Assembly: GCA_028689145.1 (NCBI GenBank)
Contig: JAQTWT010000004.1
Coordinates: 184,602-248,601 of the forward strand
Source of the DNA: Gallionella sp.
Lineage (GTDB): Bacteria > Pseudomonadota > Gammaproteobacteria > Burkholderiales > Gallionellaceae
Direction of reading: 5' to 3'
DNA: 64,000 nt
A program made the translations under genes and the position numbers. This document shows, piece after piece, positions 55,489-64,000 of this stretch. The notes under the pieces are model-generated. The model worked only from the letters and a program-made list of their open reading frames with translations. It had not been told where the DNA came from and did not search any database. The first letter of the stretch is position 1. Every line of letters starts with the position of its first letter.

Positions 55489-56799
55489 ATGAAACCAATC
55501 AACGTAGGACTCCTCGGTATCGGTACAGTCGGCGGCGGCACTTTCACCGTGTTGCAGCGCAACGCGGAAGAGATCGCGCGCCGTGCCGGGCGGCCGATCC
55601 GTATCACCGTGGTGGCGGACAAGAATGTGGAACTGGCGAAGCAAGTCACCGGCGGCGCATGCCGTATCACCGACGATGCGTTCTCGGTAGTGAGCGATCC
55701 GGAAGTCGATATAGTCATCGAACTAATCGGCGGCTACGGGGTGGCGAAAGAACTGGTGCTGAAGGCGATTGCGAACGGCAAGCATGTGGTTACCGCGAAC
55801 AAGGCGCTGCTGGCGACGCACGGCAACGAGATTTTCAAGGCGGCGCAGGACAAGGGTGTGATGGTCGCGTTCGAGGCGGCGGTGGCGGGCGGTATCCCGA
55901 TCATCAAGGCGGTGCGCGAAGGCTTGAGCGCGAACCGCATCCAGTGGATCGCGGGCATCATCAACGGCACCACCAATTTCATCTTGTCCGAGATGCGCGA
56001 CAAAGGTTTGAGCTTCGACACCGTGCTGAAAGAAGCGCAGCGTCTGGGCTATGCCGAGGCCGATCCGACTTTCGATATTGAAGGCGTGGACGCGGCGCAC
56101 AAAATCACCATTCTTTCCGCGTTGGCGTTCGGCATCCCGATGCAGTTCGACAAGGCGCACATCGAAGGCATCAGCAAGCTGGATGCCACCGACATCCGCT
56201 ACGCCGAACAACTCGGCTATCGCATCAAATTGCTCGGCATCACCAAACGCACCGAGGAAGGCGTGGAGCTGCGCGTACACCCGACCTTGATTCCGACCAA
56301 GCGCCTGATCGCCAATGTCGAAGGCGCGATGAACGCGGTACTGGTGCAGGGCGACGCGGTCGGCTCGACGCTTTATTACGGCAAGGGCGCGGGCGCGGAA
56401 CCCACCGCCAGTGCGGTGATTGCCGATCTGGTCGATGTGACGCGCATGCACACCGCCGATCCGGAAAACCGCGTGCCGCATCTGGCGTTCCAGCCGGATC
56501 AGTTGGCCGACCTGACTATCCTGCCGATGGACGAAGTCACCACCAGCTACTACCTGCGCCTGCGCGTGCAGGACAAGCCCGGCGTGCTGGCCGACATCAC
56601 GCGCATTCTCGCCGACGAACAGATTTCCATCGACGCGGTGATACAGAAAGAGCCCGCCGAAGGCGAAGACCAGACCGACCTCATCCTGCTTACCCACCAG
56701 ACCCGCGAAAAACGCATCAACGCGGCGATTGCCAAAGTGGAAGCGTTGCCGGTGGTGGCAGGCAAGGTGACAAGGTTGCGGCTGGAAGAGTTGGGTTAA
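55489..56799 (+). CDS. hom: Homoserine dehydrogenase
   Basis: 436 residues; reduces aspartate semialdehyde to homoserine. NAD(P) motif GLLGIGTVGGGTF, ELIGGYGVAKELVLKAI, TANKALLATHG, catalytic region GTTNFILSEM and EADPTFDIEG, then a C-terminal ACT domain (about 355-430, YYLRLRVQDKPGVLADITRILAD) for threonine feedback. AGGAAA precedes the ATG. Followed by thrC. Confidence 0.97.
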   Translation: MKPINVGLLGIGTVGGGTFTVLQRNAEEIARRAGRPIRITVVADKNVELAKQVTGGACRITDDAFSVVSDPEVDIVIELIGGYGVAKELVLKAIANGKHVVTANKALLATHGNEIFKAAQDKGVMVAFEAAVAGGIPIIKAVREGLSANRIQWIAGIINGTTNFILSEMRDKGLSFDTVLKEAQRLGYAEADPTFDIEGVDAAHKITILSALAFGIPMQFDKAHIEGISKLDATDIRYAEQLGYRIKLLGITKRTEEGVELRVHPTLIPTKRLIANVEGAMNAVLVQGDAVGSTLYYGKGAGAEPTASAVIADLVDVTRMHTADPENRVPHLAFQPDQLADLTILPMDEVTTSYYLRLRVQDKPGVLADITRILADEQISIDAVIQKEPAEGEDQTDLILLTHQTREKRINAAIAKVEALPVVAGKVTRLRLEELG

Positions 56800-56814
56800 A
56801 CAGGTAGCAAAAAC

Positions 56815-56891
56815 GTAGGATGGGTTGAGCAACGCGATACCCATCGCTCGGGATTCCAATGTTGGGTATCGCTGCGCTCCACCCAACCTAC
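56815..56891. repeat. Paired REP-like element (BIME), GTAGGATGGG family
   Basis: Left arm GTAGGATGGGTTGAGC, right arm GCTCCACCCAACCTAC; diverged copy of 32993-33077. It fills most of the hom-thrC gap. Confidence 0.85.
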
Positions 56892-56911
56892 ATGATGTTG
56901 AGGCAATACGA

Positions 56912-58318
56912 ATGAAATACACCAGCACCCGTGGCGGCATGGCCGCAAAACCCTTTACCGAAATCCTGCTCGGCGGCCTCGCCGATGACGGCGGTTTGGC
57001 AGTTCCCGACCACTATCCGAAACTGAGCGCGGCCGATCTGGCGAGAATGCGCGGCATGAATTACCGCGAACTGGCGTTCGAGGTGATCAGCCGTTTTGCC
57101 ACCGACATTCCGGCGGGCGACCTGAAGGCCATCATCGACAAGACCTACACCGCGCAGGTTTTTGGCAGCGACGAGATCACGCCGCTCCAAACGCTGGAGC
57201 CCGGCCTGCATATCCTCGGCCTGTCCAACGGCCCGACGCTGGCGTTCAAGGACGTGGCGATGCAGTTGCTCGGCAACCTATTTGAATACGCGCTGGCAAG
57301 GGATCATGCGGAGCTGAATATCCTCGGCGGTACCTCCGGCGATACCGGCTCGGCGGCGGAATATGCGATGCGCGGCAAACGCGGTATCCGCGTGTTCATG
57401 CTGTCGCCGCTGGGCAAAATGAGCCCGTTCCAGACTGCGCAGATGTTTACGCTGCAAGACCCGAACATCTTCAACATCGCCGTCACCGCGCCGTTCGATG
57501 CCTGTCAGGATATGGTGAAAGCAGTGTCGAACGATCTGGCCTTCAAGGAAAAATACCGGATCGGCACGGTCAATTCGATCAACTGGGCGCGCGTCACCGC
57601 GCAAACTGTTTATTACTTCCAGACCTATTTCGCGCTGACCAAAAGCAACGACGAACAGGTTTCCTTTGCCGTGCCGTCCGGCAATTTTGGCAACGTCTGC
57701 GCCGGTCATATCGCGCGTCAGATGGGCTTGCCGATCCGCAAGCTGATCGTCGCCACCAATGAAAACGACGTGCTGGACGAGTTCTTCAGGACCGGCGTGT
57801 ATCGCCCGCGTCCGGAGACGATGCACACCACCAGCCCGTCGATGGATATCACCAAGGCTTCCAACTTCGAGCGTTTTGTTTACGATCTGGTCGGACGCGA
57901 TCCGCTGATACTCAAGGGCTTGTGGCAGCAACTGGAAAAGGACGGCTACTTCGATCTCAGCACTACGCCGTATTTCGCCAAAGTGCGGGAGTTCGGTCTG
58001 GCTTCCGGTGCCAGCTGTCACGCCGACCGTATCGCCACGATACGCCGCGTGCATCAGCAATACGGTGTGGTGATCGACCCGCACACCGCAGACGGCATGA
58101 AGGCCGGGCTGGCACACCGCGAGGCGGGCATCCCGCTGGTGTGTCTGGAAACCGCGCTGCCAGCCAAGTTCGAGGAAACCATCCGCGAGGCGTTGGGGCA
58201 GGACCCGCAACGTCCGGCCGGTTACGAGAACATCGAAAGCCTGCCGCAACGCTTCGACAAGCTGCCGCCGGATGTCGAACAGTTGAAGGCATTTATTGCG
58301 GCACGGGCATTAACATGA
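56912..58318 (+). CDS. thrC: Threonine synthase
   Basis: 468 residues; converts O-phosphohomoserine to threonine with PLP. Family start MKYTSTRGG, the PLP lysine in LAFKDVAMQLLGN, GTSGDTGSAAEYA, and VPSGNFGNVCAGHIARQMGLP. Start ATG 56912 has GAGG upstream; the frame extends back into the palindrome. Next to hom, so a threonine pathway unit; thrB is not in the window. Confidence 0.97.
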   Translation: MKYTSTRGGMAAKPFTEILLGGLADDGGLAVPDHYPKLSAADLARMRGMNYRELAFEVISRFATDIPAGDLKAIIDKTYTAQVFGSDEITPLQTLEPGLHILGLSNGPTLAFKDVAMQLLGNLFEYALARDHAELNILGGTSGDTGSAAEYAMRGKRGIRVFMLSPLGKMSPFQTAQMFTLQDPNIFNIAVTAPFDACQDMVKAVSNDLAFKEKYRIGTVNSINWARVTAQTVYYFQTYFALTKSNDEQVSFAVPSGNFGNVCAGHIARQMGLPIRKLIVATNENDVLDEFFRTGVYRPRPETMHTTSPSMDITKASNFERFVYDLVGRDPLILKGLWQQLEKDGYFDLSTTPYFAKVREFGLASGASCHADRIATIRRVHQQYGVVIDPHTADGMKAGLAHREAGIPLVCLETALPAKFEETIREALGQDPQRPAGYENIESLPQRFDKLPPDVEQLKAFIAARALT

Positions 58319-58470
58319 AATTCGCGCAGCGATTCGTTTGCTCCCTCGCCCGCTTGCGGGATAACCAGCGACTTGGCTGCGGTCGTTTGCAGCCTAGTCG
58401 AATGGCTAGTAGTTTCACCCAGAGGGTTGGGGAGAGGGAAACGGGCATGCCCGTCGCAGTGAGCAATTCT
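58319..58470. repeat. Composite repeat: C/G-rich element split by the 55-bp hairpin element
   Basis: Reverse complement of this stretch matches the hypD insert (44266-44346) almost base for base from ACGGGCATGCCCGTTTCC to GCGAATTTCA, but an extra block of about 63 bases (58354-58418), which includes hairpin-element copy 2 at 58361-58415, interrupts it. Copy 1 of that hairpin element is at 7328-7383. Confidence 0.85.
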
Positions 58471-58493
58471 CTCCAGTTCTCCGAAGGTCTTCC

Positions 58494-59273
58494 ATGAGTA
58501 TTTTGCTGTGGATCGTTGCAGCCAGTTTTGCCGGCGGTGCATTGAGCATATTGTGTGCCGCGCTGTTCGCGCTGAGTTCCCATGCGCAACGCTACCTCAA
58601 CGCAATGGTGAGCTATGCGATCGGCGCGCTACTGGGCGCGGTGTTTCTTGACATACTGCCCGAAGCGATCGAACTCACACCCAATGTGCCGGTGCTGAGC
58701 GGCACGGTGCTGTTCGGTATCCTGCTGTTCTTCATTTTGGAAAAACTGGTGCTGTGGCGGCACTGCCACCATGAGCATTGCGAGGCGCACGAGTTGCCGG
58801 ATGCAGGGCATAACCACGACCACGGGCGTAGCGGCATGATGATCATGGTGGGGGACACCTTCCACAATTTTGTGGACGGCATCATCATCGCGGCGGCGTT
58901 TCTTACCGATGTACATCTCGGGATCGTCACCGCGCTGGCGATCATCGCGCACGAGATCCCGCAGGAAGTCGGTGATTTCGCCATCCTGCTGCATTCCGGT
59001 TACAGCAAGACCAAGGCTTTTCAGCTGAATCTAATCTCCAGTTTCGCTTCGGTGGCGGGCGGCGTGCTGGGTTACTTCGTGCTGCAGACCATGCAGGCAT
59101 GGATACCGTCGTTGCTGGCGCTGGCGGCAGCGAGCATGATCTACGTCGCGGTTGCCGACCTGATCCCGGGTTTGCACAAGCGCGCACAGTTGCGCGACAC
59201 CGTGCAGCAAGTCGGGCTGATCGTGCTGGGCGTGGCGACGGTGGGATTGCTCGGCTTGTTAATTGCGGAGTAA
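58494..59273 (+). CDS. ZIP-family divalent metal transporter
   Basis: 259 residues, about eight membrane spans. ZIP signature helices: VGDTFHNFVDGIIIAAAF and AIIAHEIPQEVGDFAILLHSG, which hold the metal-site histidines. A histidine-rich loop (about 83-107, HCHHEHCEAHELPDAGHNHDH) precedes them and probably binds metal. Substrate could be Zn, Fe or another divalent ion. Confidence 0.92.
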   Translation: MSILLWIVAASFAGGALSILCAALFALSSHAQRYLNAMVSYAIGALLGAVFLDILPEAIELTPNVPVLSGTVLFGILLFFILEKLVLWRHCHHEHCEAHELPDAGHNHDHGRSGMMIMVGDTFHNFVDGIIIAAAFLTDVHLGIVTALAIIAHEIPQEVGDFAILLHSGYSKTKAFQLNLISSFASVAGGVLGYFVLQTMQAWIPSLLALAAASMIYVAVADLIPGLHKRAQLRDTVQQVGLIVLGVATVGLLGLLIAE

Positions 59274-59280
59274 AAATCCT

Positions 59281-59342
59281 GTAGGGGCGCGATTCATCGC
59301 GGCCCAATTTCAATACAAGGGCGCGATGAATCGTGCCCCTAC
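59281..59342. repeat. Paired REP-like element (BIME), GTAGGGGCGCGA family
   Basis: Left arm GTAGGGGCGCGATTCATCGC, right arm GCGCGATGAATCGTGCCCCT plus AC. Eight bases after the zip stop. Confidence 0.85.
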
Positions 59343-59368
59343 AATAATGTGTTAGTCACTCTCAGGTT

Positions 59369-59389
59369 GTCGGGCATAGCCCGACCTAC
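59369..59389. repeat. Single REP-like palindrome (GTCGGGC family)
   Basis: GTCGGGC ATA GCCCGAC followed by CTAC, i.e. GTAG plus hairpin on the - strand, shortly upstream of rimO. Confidence 0.75.
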
Positions 59390-59407
59390 GTCAAATTGAG
59401 GTTGTAA

Positions 59408-60748
59408 ATGAGCAAGAAACACACACCGCCGCGCGTCGGCTTCGTCTCGCTCGGCTGCCCGAAGGCAACCGTGGATTCCGAACATATCCTCACCCGTCTG
59501 CGTGCCGAAGGCTACCTGATCTCCGGCAGCTATCAGGATGCCGATTTGGTGGTGGTGAACACCTGCGGCTTCATCGACAGCGCAGTAGAGGAATCGCTGG
59601 ATGCAATCGGCGAGGCGCTGGCGGAAAACGGCAGGGTGATCGTTACCGGCTGTCTCGGCGCAAAGGGCGACGTGGTGCGGTTGGCGCACCCCAAGGTGCT
59701 GGCGGTGAGCGGGCCACACGCCACCGACGAAGTGATGGAGGCGGTGCATCAGCACTTGCCGCGACTTCACGACCCGTATTCCGACCTGGTTCCGCCGCAG
59801 GGCATCCGCCTCACGCCGAAACATTATGCCTATGTGAAAATTTCGGAAGGCTGCAATCACCGTTGCACCTTCTGCATCATCCCCAGCCTGCGCGGCGATC
59901 TGGTCAGCCGCCCGGTCGGCGAGGTGATGCAGGAAGCGCAGAATCTGGTCAATGCGGGCGTGAAGGAATTGCTGGTGATCTCGCAGGACACATCCGCCTA
60001 CGGTGTGGACGTGAAATACCGCACCGGCTTCTGGGGCGGTAAGCCGCTCAAGACGCGCATGACCGAGCTGGCCGCCGCGATGGGTGAACTCGGCAAACCG
60101 GGTGAAGGGGGCGCATGGGTACGGCTGCATTACGTGTACCCGTACCCGCATGTGGACGAGGTGATTCCGCTGATGGCACAGGGCAAGATTTTGCCGTATC
60201 TGGATATCCCGTTCCAGCACGCCAATCAGCGCATTCTGCAACTGATGAAACGCCCCGGCAGCAGCGACAACGTGCTGGCACGTATCAAACAATGGCGCGA
60301 GACATGCCCTGATCTGACACTGCGCAGCACCTTCATCGTCGGCTTTCCCGGCGAGACCGAGGAAGAATTCGAGGAGCTGCTGGATTTCATCGAGGAAGCA
60401 CAACTGGATCGCGTCGGTGCGTTCGCTTATTCGCCGGTGGAAGGCGCGGCGGCCAACCAGTTGCCGGATCACGTGCCGCCCGAGGTGCAACAGGAACGCC
60501 TTGCACGGCTGATGCTGTTGCAGGAAGAGATCAGCGAGGAACGGCTCAAGCGCAAGATCGGCAAGACCATCACCGTGCTGGTGGACGAGGTGGATGAAGA
60601 AGGCGCAATCGCGCGCAGCTCTGCCGATGCGCCGGAAATAGACGGTCAGGTGTACATCGAAAATGGCCAGCAGTTAAACGTGGGCGATTTTGTCGAAGTA
60701 ACCGTTACCGATTCCGACGAGCATGATCTGTGGGCGGAGACGGTTTAG
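59408..60748 (+). CDS. rimO: Ribosomal protein S12 methylthiotransferase RimO
   Basis: 446 residues; radical-SAM enzyme that methylthiolates Asp of ribosomal protein S12. N-terminal UPF0004 domain with cluster cysteines ([26 protein letters not shown]), radical SAM motif CNHRCTFC at about 152, and a C-terminal TRAM domain (about 375-446). AACCG-free leader with palindromes upstream; start ATG 59408 preceded by GAGG. Confidence 0.96.
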   Translation: MSKKHTPPRVGFVSLGCPKATVDSEHILTRLRAEGYLISGSYQDADLVVVNTCGFIDSAVEESLDAIGEALAENGRVIVTGCLGAKGDVVRLAHPKVLAVSGPHATDEVMEAVHQHLPRLHDPYSDLVPPQGIRLTPKHYAYVKISEGCNHRCTFCIIPSLRGDLVSRPVGEVMQEAQNLVNAGVKELLVISQDTSAYGVDVKYRTGFWGGKPLKTRMTELAAAMGELGKPGEGGAWVRLHYVYPYPHVDEVIPLMAQGKILPYLDIPFQHANQRILQLMKRPGSSDNVLARIKQWRETCPDLTLRSTFIVGFPGETEEEFEELLDFIEEAQLDRVGAFAYSPVEGAAANQLPDHVPPEVQQERLARLMLLQEEISEERLKRKIGKTITVLVDEVDEEGAIARSSADAPEIDGQVYIENGQQLNVGDFVEVTVTDSDEHDLWAETV

Positions 60749-60842
60749 CACCCTGTCCTGTCGAAAGAAATATTGCTTGCACAACGTGCCGACTTCGATG
60801 CCGGCCCGTTAGTTCCGTAAAATAAATTTGAATCTTGTACCG

Positions 60843-60900
60843 GTAGCGTGCGCTGTGCGCACGGCATTCAATGGTGACTCGCGCGCACAGCGCACGCTAC
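60843..60900. repeat. Paired REP-like element (BIME), GTAGCGTGCGC family
   Basis: Left arm GTAGCGTGCGCTGTGCGCAC, right arm GCGCACAGCGCACGCTAC. Second copy of the 11050-11108 type, in the rimO/glycosylase convergent gap. Confidence 0.88.
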
Positions 60901-60944
60901 GCCGGTTAAAGGGGGCGGCGCGATGGAATATGACGCTGGTCCCG

Positions 60945-61382
60945 CTAGTTTGGTTGTGTAATCTCCCAGTCCGCAATCGCACCGGGGACAATGCGAAACA
61001 GCGGGTGCGGCTCAGGATGTGCCAAGGGTTTCAGCCCTTCGAGCCATGACGGCGCGCGTGCGCGCAGTTTTGCCATGAGGTGCGCCCACTCGTAATCGAG
61101 TTGCCCCCGAGTGGCGCTAATAAGTTCGCTGCTGCTGTCTGATGAAATCTTTGTTGCATTGAAGTTGAACCCCCGCCGCGAGGCTTCGGCATGCACAGCT
61201 TGCAAATAGGAAGCGATTGATGCCGCGGGTGAAGATGAATTGCGGAAGCGGATCAGTTGGGGATGACGGGTGTAACCGCGCGTATGCCCGGCCAGCACGG
61301 CTTGCGCCAGCAACGCTTCACGCCACAGCGCGACCAGGCCGCGAGTGTCCAGATATTTCGGATGTAGTGTCCAAAGGCGCAT
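60945..61382 (-). CDS. Pyrimidine-dimer DNA glycosylase-like protein
   Basis: 145 residues. MRLWTLHPKYLDTRGLVALW and the following LLAQAVLAGHTRGYTRHPQLIRF match the family of small proteins related to T4 endonuclease V-type pyrimidine-dimer glycosylases (Pyr_excise family). The active site cannot be confirmed from sequence alone. ATG 61382 matches the family N-terminus; upstream codons in the open frame (to 61478) come from a repeat. Divergent from uvrB. Confidence 0.75.
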   Translation of the reverse strand: MRLWTLHPKYLDTRGLVALWREALLAQAVLAGHTRGYTRHPQLIRFRNSSSPAASIASYLQAVHAEASRRGFNFNATKISSDSSSELISATRGQLDYEWAHLMAKLRARAPSWLEGLKPLAHPEPHPLFRIVPGAIADWEITQPN

Positions 61383-61423
61383 GATTTCGATGTGGTATGC
61401 ACAAGGCAGCTCAAGCGTGTTTA

Positions 61424-61560
61424 TTAGGGAAACGCTGATTAAGTCCTCCGTTCGTGGTGAGCTTGTCGAACCATGCATGGAGGGCTTAATCAGATCAATA
61501 GGTTAAATGAGCTACCCTTCGACTGGCTCAGGGCGAACGGACTTAATCAGCGTTCCCTTA
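61424..61560. repeat. Long imperfect inverted repeat between glycosylase gene and uvrB
   Basis: Outer arms TTAGGGAAACGCTGATTAAG (left) and CTTAATCAGCGTTCCCTTA (right), about 20 bp each, and weaker inner arms around CCGTTCG/CGAACGG with TGAGC..GTCGAA pairs. The inner CCGTTCGCCCTGAGC type is a familiar betaproteobacterial intergenic sequence. It could fold into one long hairpin in either transcript. Confidence 0.8.
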
Positions 61561-61649
61561 GAAGTAATGGCGGATTTTACGCTTTGTTCTTGGTAAGGGG
61601 CTACGCCGTTTTGCAATTCAACCTTTGCCCGTACAATACGCTCCTCATT

Positions 61650-63674
<2,025 letters not shown>

Positions 63675-63836
63675 GCTTGGAGTATCCGTAATAAGTGGTT
63701 GATTTTCTATGCCTATTAGCGTCTCAGTTGTGCCAATAGATGCCGTTCGCGCCCCAACCCCAATTTGCTTAAATCATTGAGCGATTGATCAAATAACCAG
63801 CTTGACTTGCATAGGCCATTGGCCTACTCTGTGCCT
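63675..63836. other. Gap after uvrB
   Basis: 162 bases with no gene recognised; no clear terminator. The right end holds the promoter and operator-like palindrome of the truncated brnT-like gene. Confidence 0.5.
63802..63830 (+). promoter_or_regulatory. Promoter with operator-like palindrome of brnT-like gene
   Basis: TTGACT (63802-63807), 17-base spacer, TACTCT (63825-63830). The palindrome TAGGCCATTGGCCTA (63812-63826) lies in the spacer and touches the -10, the position expected for self-repression by a BrnA/BrnT complex. The ATG is only seven bases after the -10, so the transcript could be leaderless. Confidence 0.5.
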
Positions 63837-63893
63837 ATGGAATTCGAATGGGATTATGATAAAAGTGATACCTGCTTGTTGAATTGCACCTAA
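63837..63893 (+). pseudogene. brnT-like toxin gene, truncated by an IS21-like element
   Basis: ATG 63837 reads MEFEWDYDKSDTC, which matches the N-terminus of BrnT ribonuclease toxins (xFEWDxxKSDxC), then runs into insertion-sequence DNA and stops after 18 codons. The family is about 90 residues long, so the toxin is inactive here unless rejoined across the element. The remainder and a brnA antitoxin would be expected past the right edge. Confidence 0.65.
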
Positions 63894-64000
63894 AACTGAC
63901 CCAATTCCGACAATAGTTTGCAGATAAATTTGACCCACGTATAGATACTGTCCTGCTCATTACTTGAGCAGGAGTAAACAGGAGTGATCAACGTGGCGAT
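63877..64000 (+). mobile_element. Left end of an IS21-family insertion sequence
   Basis: From TGTTGAATTGCACC onward the sequence has the two direct repeats typical of IS21 ends (TAAAACTGACCCA at 63891-63903, TAAATTTGACCCA at 63925-63937) and then the beginning of an istA-like gene. A perfect 9-bp hairpin TCCTGCTCA/TGAGCAGGA (63951-63973) covers the AGGAG of that gene. The element continues beyond the window. Confidence 0.75.
63984..64000 (+). CDS. istA: istA-like transposase gene, first codons only
   Basis: GTG ATC AAC GTG GCG at the edge reads (M)INVA, the usual IstA N-terminus. AGGAG at 63970-63974 is spaced nine bases from the GTG and lies in the 3' arm of a hairpin, so translation may be damped by structure. 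Confidence 0.55.

Noticed and set aside
61473..61649. Longer uvrB start at 61473
   Set aside because: Upstream codons are made of inverted-repeat DNA; ATG 61650 gives the conserved N-terminus.

Overview
The window looks like chromosomal DNA of a free-living betaproteobacterium, probably of the Nitrosomonadales/Gallionellaceae type. This rests on the style of the encoded proteins, a B12-dependent ribonucleotide reductase, a complete hypABFCDE set with hupE, and dense GTAG-type intergenic palindromes. No rRNA gene or other decisive marker is present, so the taxonomy is an inference.

Layout. 1-11.8 kb is housekeeping: the end of a c-di-GMP phosphodiesterase, a DHH phosphoesterase, a PilZ protein, nrdJ, a UPF0114 membrane protein, a TlpA-like thioredoxin, a lytic transglycosylase overlapping proS, coaBC overlapping dut, and radC. 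11.9-31.2 kb is an accessory envelope and secretion block, all on the + strand. It holds two pairs of (TPR + outer-membrane barrel) followed by (secreted FecR-domain protein); the second FecR protein is an 1849-residue repeat giant. These are followed by a parvulin isomerase, a serralysin-like RTX protease, a complete type I secretion system (ABC, HlyD, TolC) and a second, paralogous parvulin. 31.3-40.1 kb is housekeeping again: guaA, guaB, glnB, greB, tRNA-Ala and tRNA-Glu, gltX, tRNA-Val, tex. 40.1-47.3 kb is the [NiFe]-hydrogenase maturation operon hypA-B-F-C-D-E plus hupE; no hydrogenase structural genes are visible. 47.4-63.7 kb carries an HD-GYP/hemerythrin sensor, queD, a MoxR/DUF58/transglutaminase operon, alaA, hom, thrC, a ZIP transporter, rimO, a pyrimidine-dimer glycosylase-like gene and uvrB. 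The right edge is a brnT-like toxin gene cut by the left end of an IS21-like element.

The most unusual things are: (1) the two barrel/FecR pairs, whose FecR proteins share a C-terminal domain and which look like a cargo/translocon arrangement; (2) a dispersed C/G-rich repeat inserted in frame in three conserved enzymes (CoaBC, HypF, HypD), with a nested copy in the thrC-zip gap; (3) a duplicated HypD C-terminal tail kept as a 43-codon ORF coupled to hypE, whose 24 shared codons differ only synonymously; and (4) at least a dozen GTAG/CTAC-bounded hairpins, single or paired, resembling REP/BIME elements although no RAYT transposase is in view.

Starts were chosen from ribosome-binding sites, overlaps and family N-termini. 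No database search was run; family calls come from recognised motifs.
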